From NCBI RefSeq assembly GCF_022048975.1, contig NZ_JAKMHX010000022.1:1-64000 (forward strand): a stretch of 64,000 bases of DNA, written 5' to 3'. The translations under genes were made by a program, and so were the position numbers. Origin of the DNA: Sporosarcina cyprini (GTDB lineage Bacteria > Bacillota > Bacilli > Bacillales_A > Planococcaceae). The notes under the pieces were generated by a model, which had not been told where the DNA came from, searched no databases, and saw only the letters and a list, made by a program, of their open reading frames with translations. Of the stretch, positions 1 through 8,095 are shown in pieces; positions within the stretch are counted from its first letter, which is position 1, and every line of letters begins with the position of its first letter.

Positions 1-310
1 GAGGCTTCCTGCGTTGTGTCTTCAGCGGCAGATTGTACATCTTACGCATTCGGCGAATCCTCTTGATGTTCACCACAACACCGTACTGTCTGTAGAGTTC
101 ATTTTTGAACCTCACATCCCCCAAGTTTCCGCCGTGCGTAACATAGAGGGATAACATCTGATTCAACAAGGGCTTGTCCCGTTCCGCTTGTGTCTCCGTC
201 TTTTCTTCTGACAGTAATTTATAGTAATAAGAACGGCTGAGCTTGGTGATGCTTGTCAGCAGACTGATCGGATATCGGTCCTTGTAGGCTTCAATAAACT
301 CAAAATCCAT
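1..310 (-). CDS. IS3-family transposase OrfB, N-terminal part (truncated by window edge)
   Basis: An open frame starts with an ATG at 310-308 and runs off the window. The visible ~103 residues have the N-terminal helix-turn-helix pattern of IS3 OrfB: a SITKLSRSYYYKL segment, then GNLGDVRFKNELYR, then NIKRIRRMRKMYNL. This is the DNA-binding region that precedes the DDE integrase core, which lies outside the window. The frame is open upstream through the slippery site at 346-352, so the functional product is probably an OrfAB fusion made by -1 frameshifting rather than OrfB alone. Confidence 0.8.
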   Translation of the reverse strand, partial: MDFEFIEAYKDRYPISLLTSITKLSRSYYYKLLSEEKTETQAERDKPLLNQMLSLYVTHGGNLGDVRFKNELYRQYGVVVNIKRIRRMRKMYNLPLKTQRRKP

Positions 311-321
311 CTGTGTTGCGT

Positions 322-612
322 TCACCCCCTTTTCAATTGTAAAAGCTTTTTTAAATAGAGAATCTCTAGTTTCAGCCGTTCGTTCTCTTCCGCCAAATCT
401 TCCTGCTTTATTCTTCCTTTGTTCATCTGTCCGCGGGTATCCCGCAGGGATTCAAACGATTTGGTATCCTGCACAATTTTAGCCCACTCATAGATTCTTC
501 TCCGGTTTGATATGTTGAACCGTTTTGTGAGAGCACTCGCTTTGTGGCCTTCAAAAAACAATTCTACTACCTCTTTTTTCTCTTCAAATGTGTAGTTTCT
601 CTTCTTACCCAT
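322..612 (-). CDS. IS3-family transposase OrfA (HTH and leucine zipper)
   Basis: This 96-residue basic protein has the usual OrfA length. The N-terminal half holds a helix-turn-helix (about residues 8-45, FEEKKEVVELFFEGHKASAL and following). The C-terminal third is a heptad-repeat coiled coil (LAEENERLKLEILYLKKLL) that would mediate multimerisation. It is followed 11 bp later by orfB in the -1 frame. A good ribosome binding site (GATAGGAG) precedes the ATG. In IS3 elements OrfA alone regulates transposition and OrfAB is the transposase. The gene looks intact. Confidence 0.85.
   Translation of the reverse strand: MGKKRNYTFEEKKEVVELFFEGHKASALTKRFNISNRRRIYEWAKIVQDTKSFESLRDTRGQMNKGRIKQEDLAEENERLKLEILYLKKLLQLKRG
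346..352 (-). promoter_or_regulatory. A AAA AAG slippery heptamer for -1 frameshift between orfA and orfB
   Basis: Read on the minus strand, bases 352-346 are A AAA AAG with AAA and AAG in the OrfA frame. Slipping one base back places the ribosome in the frame of OrfB, and that frame has no stop between 346 and the OrfB ATG at 310. This is the classical programmed frameshift site of IS3 elements. No downstream pseudoknot was assessed. Confidence 0.75.
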
Positions 613-700
613 AGTAGCAGCACTCCTATCTAACGTAGTTTCAGTATAGTGTGCGCTTTATAGATTGTCTCTTTAGATGGTATTATCTCAGTCCTGAGCT

Positions 701-1224
701 ACCACTCGTAAAAGCTGGCAACCGCTCGTATGTCCAAGGGAACCACTCGTAAAAGTCCGGCAACCGCTCGTATGTCCTGGGGAACCACTCGTAAAAGCCG
801 GCAACCGCTCGTATGTCCCGAGGAACCACTCGTATAAACCGGCAACAGCTCGTATGTTCCGATGAACCACTCGTATAAACCGGCAACCGCTCGTATGTCC
901 TGGGCTACCACTCGTATCCGCCGACAACCGCTCGTATATCCTGGACTACCACTCGAATAAGCTGGCAACCGCTGTATGTCTTGGGCTACCACTCGTATAA
1001 GCTGGCAACCGCTCGTATGTCTCGGGCTACCACTCGTATAAGCTGGCAACCGCTCGTAAGTTCTAGGCTACCACTCGTATCCGCCGACAACCGCTCGTAT
1101 ATCCTGGACTACCACTCGAATAAGCTGGCAACCGCTCGTATGTCCCGAGGAACCACTCGTATAAACCGGCAACCGCTCGTATGTCACGGGCTACCACTCG
1201 TAAAAGCCCGACAACCGCTCGTAT
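701..1224. repeat. Array of 13 tandem 41-bp repeats, each two related ~20-bp half-units
   Basis: Units start at 701, 742, 784, 825, 866, 907, 948, 988, 1029, 1070, 1111, 1152 and 1193, so the period is 41 bp, with one 42 and one 40. Each unit has two half-units, ACCACTCGTAtAAGCYGGCA and ACCGCTCGTATGTCCYGGGC, sharing ACCRCTCGTA about every 20.5 bp. The period is not a multiple of three, all minus frames stay open, and no ribosome binding site is seen, so the array is judged non-coding. It lies between the IS3 element and the protease terminator. No function is known to me. Confidence 0.93.
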
Positions 1225-1299
1225 CCCCTTATCCAATCCCATTTTCATTCCATCTTACTTGGAACAAGCAATTGCTACTGCAGGTTTCATGTCTAAAAT

Positions 1300-1354
1300 A
1301 TCAAAAAGGACTGTCCAGCAAATCAGTTTCCACTGACTTGTCGGACAGTCCTAC
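1300..1354 (-). terminator. Rho-independent terminator of the S8 protease gene
   Basis: A 10-bp perfect stem (AGGACTGTCC at 1307-1316 with GGACAGTCCT at 1343-1352) encloses a second short AGTCAG/CTGACT-like stem. On the minus strand it is followed by a run of five T. It lies 20 bp past the stop of the protease gene. Confidence 0.85.
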
Positions 1355-1373
1355 GACTTAACCATTGCACCTA

Positions 1374-3764
1374 TTATTCTTCACGCTGCACTAAACATTC
1401 AGCGGCATTTCCAGCTGCGTCTGTCACAACTATGCTCAGAAGATCTTTCCCCGCTTCAAATGAAGGCAGCTCAAATGAAAACGTCCCGTCTTGATTCAAC
1501 AAGAAAGATACAGCCTCACCTGACTGGCCGTTTTTCGTCAATATGTACGAGGCCTGCAGTTTTTCATTCAGCTCGAATCCTTCTCCGATTTCTTCCAAGG
1601 CCTGATTGAATTCGATATAGTGGTCTGTCACTTGGCCTTTCACCGAGGCCGCATCGATGGAAGCAGTCACCACAGGCTTTGTTGTTTTCACAAAGACAGG
1701 ACCGATACTGGCATTCAGAGCGAGCGCTTTTACCATTCCTGTAAAATTAACTGAATAGATTCCATCCGCCAGTAGCGTTTCTTCTCCGGACCAGGAGGAT
1801 TTGTATCGTTGAAGTATCGGAAACTCCCTTGTTCCGAGGCTAATCCCGTCTTGATAGAACAAACTATCTACCGGTTCTTTTGTTATATAATTAACAAGTT
1901 CCAAGGATGGATAAGACACATCGGTATTCACCGACAATCTGACAGCTACGTGCCCGCCTGCTTCCGTTTCAGTAAAGGAGAGATCCGTCTTCGTCATGCG
2001 AAACTCCTCAATGGCAGGTGTGACGGTTGCTCCGTTGCTGAAATCAGCTGCAAATGGCAATGATATTTCAACCGATTGGTCGCGGTTGGCAATTCGGATA
2101 TAGCCTGTTAGCTCGTCTCGATATTTCGTATTTGGATTTTTTGATGCTTTTAATGAAACCTGCAGCCTTTGTTCCCCATTGAGTGTAAAGGACGGCGGAT
2201 TAATCGTCACTTCTGCATCTCCAAACGCTTTAATCACTTGAACCGTGACATCATATTCTCCGCCCGTCCCTTTTATATCTTTTACTAGAAGCTGTTTGGA
2301 TATCGAGATGTCCTCATCCAGCGATACAGAACCAAACGTAACAGTACCTTTTGGATTCTCCACCAATTCTCCCTCACCATTCATTTCGACCTTCTCAATG
2401 GAATAGGCGAGGATAGCCGGGTGAACAGCTTCATAAGGCTGTACACGTCCCGCGCCTTGATCGAACACATCAAACTTTTCAGTATCCAGCACTCTTGCTG
2501 TATTCGAAAGCGCCACTTTAATATCAAACGGCGTCCAGTCCGGATGGGCTTGCTTAATGAGTGCTGCTACCCCAGCTATGTAAGGTGCTGCCTGCGATGT
2601 TCCAGTCTCCCGTTTATAGGCATCTTTATAGATGGCGCCTGATTTATCTTCCACATATCTCGGCATCGTTGAGAAAACTTCTGTTCCTGGCGCCAGCACA
2701 TCGGGCTTAATGTCAAAATCCGGTTTGGACGGTCCACGGGAGCTTGAGCTGTCCACCTGATCATCCCGCGTCGAATTGCCGACTGAAATGCCAAGTCTGG
2801 AAGTGCCGGGAGCACGCACGGAACCACGAACCGGCCCTGTGTTGCCAGCCGTGCTTATCGCAACGATCCCAGCCATCACCGCATGATTTAGAGCGATCGA
2901 GACGGCATGGGTTTCTAAATCGCTATCCAAGCTTAGCGATAGATTAATGATATCCATCTTCTGCGCGACCGCTTCCTCAATTCCTTTAAGAAGATAGGAT
3001 GTTTTTCCGGCTGTATATGCGCCAAATACCCGATAGGCATACAACTCAATTTTAGGAGCTACCCCTCTTACTCCATTTTTCCCTGCCAAAATTCCAGCGA
3101 TATGCGTTCCGTGATACGATTCAAACGCGGCTCCGGTAGACGGATGTTTTTCCGGAGCTCCTTCCGGGCGTTCAGCAGGTGACGTCTCGGAAGGATCGTC
3201 TTCCTCCCTCGACCGGGCGTATTCTTCCGGATTGGATTGATCCACAAAGTTTTTCCCGCCTTTATATACGTCTTTTAAATCGGGGTGGTTTTTATCTATG
3301 CCCGAATCAAGAACCGCCACCTTAATTCCCTGTCCTTCAATTCCATCTGCCCAAAGAGCTTGCAACTCGGGAAAGAGGCGATCGATTTCGGTTTCATTAT
3401 CAGACGGGCAGGCAGCGGACGTCGCAACCGCTCCTCTCACTTGCACATCTGGTTCAATCCAAACCACTTCCTTGAGGGAACGGACTTTTCCGATGTCTTT
3501 CCGTCGGATAATTGCAGAGAATGCATTTAGTACGGTGCGAAACGGCTGAACCTCACTAACCCTGATGTTCCTTGCAGCCATCTCATGAATGACTCGCTGT
3601 TGTTGCAGGTTTACGGCTGCATCCGCTTTTTTATAAGCTTCGTCAGTGAAAGGAATGCCGTCCAATTCCGCCGCACGTCTCTGCAGAACGATAGGATCTT
3701 CACTCAAATGAACAATGACAGCTATTTCTTCCTCTTCAGATGATCTGTTATACAAATTCCGCAT
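1374..3764 (-). CDS. Subtilisin-like (S8) serine protease with I9-type propeptide and no signal peptide
   Basis: This 796-residue protein has the full subtilase triad: Asp153 in VAVLDSGID, His218 in SYHGTHIAGI and Ser390 in GTSQAAPYIAGVA, plus oxyanion Asn308. Residues 12-110 resemble an I9 inhibitor/propeptide domain. An acidic insert (about 176-210) lies between Asp and His, and residues 430-796 form beta-rich domains as in Vpr/C5a-type subtilases. There is no PA domain insert. The start is fixed by AAAGGAG 7 bp upstream, yet the N-terminus is highly charged (RSSEEEE) with no hydrophobic segment, so a Sec signal is absent. It lies 36 bp after the CyuA-like gene and may be co-transcribed with it. 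The substrate is unknown. Confidence 0.88.
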   Translation of the reverse strand: MRNLYNRSSEEEEIAVIVHLSEDPIVLQRRAAELDGIPFTDEAYKKADAAVNLQQQRVIHEMAARNIRVSEVQPFRTVLNAFSAIIRRKDIGKVRSLKEVVWIEPDVQVRGAVATSAACPSDNETEIDRLFPELQALWADGIEGQGIKVAVLDSGIDKNHPDLKDVYKGGKNFVDQSNPEEYARSREEDDPSETSPAERPEGAPEKHPSTGAAFESYHGTHIAGILAGKNGVRGVAPKIELYAYRVFGAYTAGKTSYLLKGIEEAVAQKMDIINLSLSLDSDLETHAVSIALNHAVMAGIVAISTAGNTGPVRGSVRAPGTSRLGISVGNSTRDDQVDSSSSRGPSKPDFDIKPDVLAPGTEVFSTMPRYVEDKSGAIYKDAYKRETGTSQAAPYIAGVAALIKQAHPDWTPFDIKVALSNTARVLDTEKFDVFDQGAGRVQPYEAVHPAILAYSIEKVEMNGEGELVENPKGTVTFGSVSLDEDISISKQLLVKDIKGTGGEYDVTVQVIKAFGDAEVTINPPSFTLNGEQRLQVSLKASKNPNTKYRDELTGYIRIANRDQSVEISLPFAADFSNGATVTPAIEEFRMTKTDLSFTETEAGGHVAVRLSVNTDVSYPSLELVNYITKEPVDSLFYQDGISLGTREFPILQRYKSSWSGEETLLADGIYSVNFTGMVKALALNASIGPVFVKTTKPVVTASIDAASVKGQVTDHYIEFNQALEEIGEGFELNEKLQASYILTKNGQSGEAVSFLLNQDGTFSFELPSFEAGKDLLSIVVTDAAGNAAECLVQREE

Positions 3765-3800
3765 ATAGAATCTCCTTTAGCTGTTCTTCACAAGTTCTCA

Positions 3801-5075
3801 TCATTTGTTCATCATTAACTTCAAAATCCACTCATCTGTTTGCCGTGTCCCTTCATTTCCAAGCGTACAGAAAGCTTCAATGCTCTTCTCGACGTCATCG
3901 TGAATAAAACCGTCTGTGGATTGAATTTCTTGGTGGCTCATTGCAAGCAGAGCCGATTGGACGGCTACGTTGGAGCAAGTGGAGACCTTCATGGCGCAAC
4001 CAGCTTTCGCACCGTCGCAAATCATCCCGGACACATTGCCAATTGTGTTTTGCACCGCCGCTTTCACTTGCTGAAGTGTCCCGCCAAGCAAATAAACGAT
4101 GGCAGCGCTGGCTCCCATTCCGGCAGCTGTTACACCGCATAACGCCGATAAACGGCCAAATTTCGATTTTATATGAATGGTGACGAGGTGGCTGAGCGCT
4201 ACAGCGCGGATCATGACTTCCTCAGAAACTTGAAGCTTCTCTGCTGCAGCAACGACCGGCAGCGTGACGGCAATGCCTTGGTTTCCACTGCCTGTATTCG
4301 CCATAACCGGCAAGGTGGAACCCGCCATCCGCGCATCGGAACCAGCTGCAGCAAGCGACATAGCCGCTGTCGCTAAATCATCTGACAGAATCCCTTTCTT
4401 CACGTTTTCCTGAATCGTACGGCCGACATTTAACCCATAGTCACCGGACAGCCCTTCCAGCCCGATCACTTTATTCAGTTCAATACTTCTCTTTACAAGA
4501 GCCAATTCCGATAACTCCGCTTGCAGCACCCACTCATAAATTTCATCAAGCGTCAGTGCCTCTAGCTCTTCCTCTTCCGATTGGATGCGGATGTTTTCAC
4601 ACCCTCCGCGGAATACAGCTTCGCCATCCACTTCAATTAACGTAATATTGCTATGGTTATCGCTAATAATTACACGAGCTTCCTTTTGATCTGTCTTCAC
4701 CTTCACTTCTATATATAATCTTTTCGGCGTATCTGCCTGGCCCGCCTCGATTTTTCCTTCTTCTATAAGTTGAAATGCTTTCATCTCATCATCTTTTGTC
4801 AGCCCATCCAGCAGTTCCAATTTCCTCTCCGGATTTCCTCCTACCGCACCGATGGCGGCAGCAAAGTCGAGACCTTTTCCTGTCATGCCCGGAATACCGA
4901 CGGATTTTGCATTTTTTATGATATTTCCGCTGGCCATCACGACGATTTGTCGGATTTCGCCTTCCGCATGGCTCTTGGCTGTCGCAGCCGCTAATGCGAT
5001 CGCTACCGGTTCAGTGCACCCCAATGCCACAACTAGCTCTTTCTCTAAAACCGCTGAAATTCTATTTCTCTCCAT
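3801..5075 (-). CDS. CyuA/UPF0597-family Fe-S cysteine desulfidase (serine dehydratase-like)
   Basis: This protein of about 424 residues belongs to the UPF0597 family, whose members include the L-cysteine desulfidase CyuA (YhaM) and are related to the alpha chain of Fe-S L-serine dehydratase. Visible signatures are the early GCTEP motif with a cysteine, SALCGVTAAGMGAS, and a C-terminal GMICDGAKAGC...CS cluster. The conserved cysteines are consistent with a 4Fe-4S centre. The expected reaction is L-cysteine to pyruvate, H2S and ammonia in the cytoplasm. The ATG at 5075 is chosen because GGGGGTTG lies before it. An in-frame start at 5090 lacks such a site. Family assignment is firm; the exact substrate is inferred. 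Confidence 0.82.
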   Translation of the reverse strand: MERNRISAVLEKELVVALGCTEPVAIALAAATAKSHAEGEIRQIVVMASGNIIKNAKSVGIPGMTGKGLDFAAAIGAVGGNPERKLELLDGLTKDDEMKAFQLIEEGKIEAGQADTPKRLYIEVKVKTDQKEARVIISDNHSNITLIEVDGEAVFRGGCENIRIQSEEEELEALTLDEIYEWVLQAELSELALVKRSIELNKVIGLEGLSGDYGLNVGRTIQENVKKGILSDDLATAAMSLAAAGSDARMAGSTLPVMANTGSGNQGIAVTLPVVAAAEKLQVSEEVMIRAVALSHLVTIHIKSKFGRLSALCGVTAAGMGASAAIVYLLGGTLQQVKAAVQNTIGNVSGMICDGAKAGCAMKVSTCSNVAVQSALLAMSHQEIQSTDGFIHDDVEKSIEAFCTLGNEGTRQTDEWILKLMMNK

Positions 5076-5243
5076 TTTTACAACCCCCATTTGTTCGTCA
5101 TGATGCCGCCGTCCTCATCCAATTCAGTACAGCATCTTATCTGCTCTTTCCCTTGAACATACTGACTTTCGTCCTGAAGTTCAATGGGGTTCGTCTATTA
5201 TGGAGTTTTTCATGTCAGGTTGGGCAGCATCCACTCCAATCCA

Positions 5244-5280
5244 CCAAAAAAACGCCTATCCGGCGTAACCAAATAGGCGA
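5244..5280 (-). terminator. Rho-independent terminator of merR
   Basis: A seven-base stem (CGCCTAT 5253-5259 with ATAGGCG 5273-5279) is followed by seven T on the minus strand. It ends the FAD monooxygenase-merR transcript. Confidence 0.85.
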
Positions 5281-5325
5281 GGTGTGAATGAAAATGGATT
5301 ATGTTTTATAAGTCGGTTCATCAAT

Positions 5326-5712
5326 TCAAATAGGATCTTCAGATTTCATTTCCGCTATCAAATCAAAATAGCGATTCGCTTTCTCTTCAATATAGGCCGC
5401 TCTCTGTTTCGCTTCTTCCAGCTGTGCATGCGCCGCAGCTTGTTGTTTACGCATGATCTCATGGCGCTCCGGCACGGTGGCATCCCCTTCCTGGCAGAGG
5501 GCGATATATGTTTTAATATCGTTTAGTCCCATGCCGCAATGCCTCAGATGTTTTACACACAACAGCCAGTTAACCGCAGCTGGGTCGAACTGGCGATTGT
5601 TATGTTCGTCGCGCTGTAAATTCGGCACTAATCCTTTGTCCGTATAGTAGCGGACTGTATGCTCGGTTAACTCAAGCAATGCAGCCACTTCCTTCACCGT
5701 ATACATCGCCAA
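5326..5712 (-). CDS. MerR-family transcriptional regulator
   Basis: This 128-residue protein has an N-terminal winged helix (MYTVKEVAALLELTEHTVRYYTDKGL, then VKHLRHCGMGLNDIK) typical of MerR. A dimerisation coiled coil (EIMRKQQAAAHAQLEEAKQR) and a short tail follow. There is no separate effector domain and no metal-binding cysteine set, so it resembles the small-molecule-type members. It starts 6 bp after the monooxygenase stop, so the two genes form an operon. A promoter with the 19-bp spacer and dyad expected for MerR control lies upstream of the monooxygenase, suggesting it activates its own operon. The ligand is unknown. Confidence 0.9.
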   Translation of the reverse strand: MAMYTVKEVAALLELTEHTVRYYTDKGLVPNLQRDEHNNRQFDPAAVNWLLCVKHLRHCGMGLNDIKTYIALCQEGDATVPERHEIMRKQQAAAHAQLEEAKQRAAYIEEKANRYFDLIAEMKSEDPI

Positions 5713-5718
5713 CCTCCT

Positions 5719-6825
5719 TTATGGGCGCCCAAATGAACGGCTATAAAATTGTCCTGATTGAACCATCCGGCGTACTTTTTCTAAACGGAGTGATTCATAT
5801 TCTTCCAATGCTTGGACAGCCGCCTGTCCTTGAACGCAATTTTCTGCGCATCTACCTAAAGCCACAGCATCTTGCAAGGATTCATTAAACCCGCTTGCCG
5901 TAACAGGAGCCGGAACATGTGCCGCATCCCCAACGAGCGCGATCCGGCCCTTCGCCAGCCGATTGGGCACATATTCTTTTATCGGAATCCCGATTAGCGT
6001 CCGTTCTCGTATGGCATGACGGGCAGCAAATCGCCAAGGTTCTGGCCAGCCTGCGGTCTCTGCTTCCAGCTCTCTGAGCGTCTGCTCCGGTATATCTTGT
6101 CCATTCAATGAATGAAATACGACCATTCCTTCGACACACCCCAGTTGGCGCAATAAGCCGCTTCGCTTATTGTCATACCATGTACAGCCGATTCGGCGGC
6201 TCCCGGCAACAGAAGATTTATCCTCCCTTTCAATAATGGAGCCGAACTTAAAACCATCATAACTGTCAAACATCTCAACGGAAGGACCGCTAGCTGCAGG
6301 ACGAAGTGATTCAGGCAAATCATTCTCATCGATGGAGGCGAGCCATCCCATATAGCCAGCGTATGTAGCGTTCGGTTTGTCAGGCGATACATATTTTCGC
6401 ACCTGGCTATTGTGCCCGTCCGCCCCGATCAGCAGATCTCCTTCAACTCTCTCCTCTTGATCGGTTACGACCCAGGCTGAGTTAGCATCCTGTTCTACTT
6501 CGACAATCCGTGTATTATAGCGCAGCTTGATCCTGTCATCCTGTTTAGCCGCCTCCCGCAGACGCGACTCGATCGAAGCCCAAAGCTGGACGGAACTTTT
6601 CCCTCCAGACACAAGTTGCTTCAGCAGTTTCTCTGTCTTCGAGCGACCGAACGTTCCACCGTCTACACGGAGACCCGATCCGCCAATCCGATGTTCCCCG
6701 ACTTTCTCTACGATGGTGACCTGGACACCCTCTTGCGCGAGGGCAATACCGGACATGAGCCCTGAAAGTGAGGCACCGACAATAACAGCCGCCCCTTTTT
6801 GGCCTTTCTCTATCTCAACATTCAT
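5719..6825 (-). CDS. FAD-dependent monooxygenase (aromatic hydroxylase-like)
   Basis: This 368-residue protein has a Rossmann FAD-binding motif near residues 15-38 (VIVGASLSGLMSGIAL, ending in VEK), the DG motif (LLIGADGHNSQVRKY) in the middle, and the C-terminal GD motif (ALVGDAAHVPAPVTASGFN). This set is diagnostic of class A flavin monooxygenases of the PHBH/UbiH type. These NAD(P)H-dependent enzymes hydroxylate aromatic or similar small molecules. The adjacent merR and its regulated promoter suggest inducible detoxification of an unknown compound. In the promoter-proximal position the gene is probably the main target of the regulator. Confidence 0.88.
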   Translation of the reverse strand: MNVEIEKGQKGAAVIVGASLSGLMSGIALAQEGVQVTIVEKVGEHRIGGSGLRVDGGTFGRSKTEKLLKQLVSGGKSSVQLWASIESRLREAAKQDDRIKLRYNTRIVEVEQDANSAWVVTDQEERVEGDLLIGADGHNSQVRKYVSPDKPNATYAGYMGWLASIDENDLPESLRPAASGPSVEMFDSYDGFKFGSIIEREDKSSVAGSRRIGCTWYDNKRSGLLRQLGCVEGMVVFHSLNGQDIPEQTLRELEAETAGWPEPWRFAARHAIRERTLIGIPIKEYVPNRLAKGRIALVGDAAHVPAPVTASGFNESLQDAVALGRCAENCVQGQAAVQALEEYESLRLEKVRRMVQSGQFYSRSFGRP

Positions 6826-6856
6826 AACGCCGAGCCCCCTCCCGATTTTTTAAAGT

Positions 6857-6887
6857 AGTATATCACCTTCGAGTGACTCGAAGTCAA
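6857..6887 (-). promoter_or_regulatory. MerR-type promoter: 19-bp spacer with a perfect 17-bp operator dyad
   Basis: On the minus strand, -35 TTGACT (6887-6882) and -10 TATACT (6862-6857) are separated by 19 bp. Ordinary sigma-A promoters have 17. The perfect inverted repeat CTTCGAGTCACTCGAAG (6883-6867) fills the spacer. Long spacers bridged by a dyad are the hallmark of MerR-activated promoters. The monooxygenase ATG is 32 bp beyond the -10. Confidence 0.85.
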
Positions 6888-6931
6888 CCTGAAAGGGTTA
6901 CTTCTAAGAGCAAACACCAGCCACCGGAACA

Positions 6932-6974
6932 GAAAAAGCCTGCTCGTTTTGAAAGCATCAAAACAAACAAGCTT
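6932..6974 (-). terminator. Terminator downstream of bdbC
   Basis: On the minus strand a 16-bp stem with a few G-U pairs (6973-6958 with about 6952-6937) ends in a run of five T. It closes the blaI-M56-bdbD-bdbC unit. Confidence 0.75.
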
Positions 6975-7035
6975 ATATCTCTTTAAGCTAGGCTATCCAG
7001 AGATGAAAGTAACCTTCGCGTCTGCACTAATTAAA

Positions 7036-7455
7036 TTATTTTCGCTTCCAGAGGACAATCATGAGAATCGTAATTAGAGCAAAAGCGACGAATGCCATGA
7101 AAGGAATTGTGATAAATCCTAAGTAATTAACGTACTGGCCTGAACACGGCACACCGCTTGTACAAACGCTAAATTGCTGTAACGAAGGGATTTTCTGCAG
7201 TGCGTAATGATAAGAAGAAACGGCCACACCGATCATTGACAAAGGCAGTGCATACACATATACGTTTTTATCATTGCGATAAAACGCGATCCCCAGCAAA
7301 AAGACCAGCGGGTACATTAGAATACGTTGATACCAGCAGAGATCACAGGGGATGAACCCCATTCTTTCGCTAAAAAACAAACTTCCTGCCATGGCGATTA
7401 TAGCTGCAATCCACGCAAGCAATAACGGTTTATTTACCACTTGCCGTCGCCTCAT
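7036..7455 (-). CDS. bdbC: Disulfide bond formation protein, DsbB/BdbC family
   Basis: This 139-residue membrane protein has four predicted transmembrane segments (about 10-30, 45-60, 67-84 and 112-135). It has two cysteine pairs: C37-x2-C40 after the first segment and C98-x5-C104 in the outer loop between the last two. That is the DsbB/BdbC arrangement, which reoxidises a DsbA-like partner and passes electrons to quinone. It overlaps the 3' end of bdbD by 26 bp, so translation is probably coupled. An internal GTG six codons in is an alternative start. Confidence 0.92.
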   Translation of the reverse strand: MRRRQVVNKPLLLAWIAAIIAMAGSLFFSERMGFIPCDLCWYQRILMYPLVFLLGIAFYRNDKNVYVYALPLSMIGVAVSSYHYALQKIPSLQQFSVCTSGVPCSGQYVNYLGFITIPFMAFVAFALITILMIVLWKRK

Positions 7456-8074
7456 CTACCTGATCAAAGAAATCCTTCATACTGCTTCCTTCAAACAATT
7501 TTCCGTTAATAAAAATCGACGGTGTTGAGGATATTCCTAAATGATTCGCTATGCTCATGTCCTTCTTCAAAGCTTCATTCCCTTTTCCTTCTTGATACGC
7601 ATTCAGCACTTGCTGTACATCCTCTGCACCTACAACTTCAGCTAACAGCGTTTCCATAACGTCATCTGTGAATTGCATGGCTTTACCAGATTCGTCGGTT
7701 TGATTGGCGAACAATAAATGATGGAACTTCCAGAACACATCATTGCCGAGTTCCTTATAGACAGTCTCAGCAAATTGCGCAGACGCGGTCGAGTCAGGAC
7801 CCATGAAAGCATAATTCATAAAATACACTTTGGCCTTCCCTGTTTCAACAAGCTCCTTTTCAATTACCGGAAGAAGACTGTCATTAAAATCTTTGCAATG
7901 AGGGCATTGATAGTCTCCAAACTCAACGATTTTGACAGGTGCAGATGCATCTCCTAAAAAAGGCTGCCCTTTATAGTCAATGTCGGCGGACTCCTTTTCT
8001 TTTCCTGTCAGCACTATAATCCCAATGATACAGACAGCTATAACTCCAACAAACCAAAATATTTTCTTTGACAA
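7430..8074 (-). CDS. bdbD: Membrane-anchored thiol-disulfide oxidoreductase, DsbA/BdbD family
   Basis: This is a 214-residue extracytoplasmic oxidoreductase. Residues 5-23 form an uncleaved membrane anchor. A thioredoxin-like DsbA fold follows, with active site C57-P-H-C60 and the cis-proline loop STPS near the C-terminus. The partner BdbC is encoded downstream. I choose the TTG at 8074 because AGGAG lies 8 bp before it. The longer GTG frame at 8083 would overlap that ribosome binding site. BdbD introduces disulfides into exported proteins. A BlaI-like operator sits just upstream. Confidence 0.92.
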   Translation of the reverse strand: MSKKIFWFVGVIAVCIIGIIVLTGKEKESADIDYKGQPFLGDASAPVKIVEFGDYQCPHCKDFNDSLLPVIEKELVETGKAKVYFMNYAFMGPDSTASAQFAETVYKELGNDVFWKFHHLLFANQTDESGKAMQFTDDVMETLLAEVVGAEDVQQVLNAYQEGKGNEALKKDMSIANHLGISSTPSIFINGKLFEGSSMKDFFDQVDEATASGK

Positions 8075-8095
8075 CGGTACCACTCCTAAACGAAA

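Larger units (their letters stand above)
1..690 (-). mobile_element. IS3-family insertion sequence, 5' part only
   Basis: Two overlapping-style transposase frames (orfA then orfB) lie on the minus strand with an A6G slippery site between them, the organisation of IS3-family elements. The element is cut by the window start, so its 3' end and one inverted repeat are not visible. The outer end near 680-690 is estimated from where the neighbouring tandem array starts. I could not verify a terminal inverted repeat or target-site duplication. Confidence 0.75.

Noticed and set aside
701..1224. CRISPR array
   Set aside because: The repeats are contiguous 41-bp units without unique spacers; the sequence between conserved cores is itself repeated, and no cas genes are near.
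683..1248. Several overlapping frames of 60-120 codons (YEWF/TYERLP-type repeats) on the minus strand and one on the plus strand
   Set aside because: They result from a stop-free repeat whose period is not a multiple of three; no ribosome binding sites, and frames shift from unit to unit.
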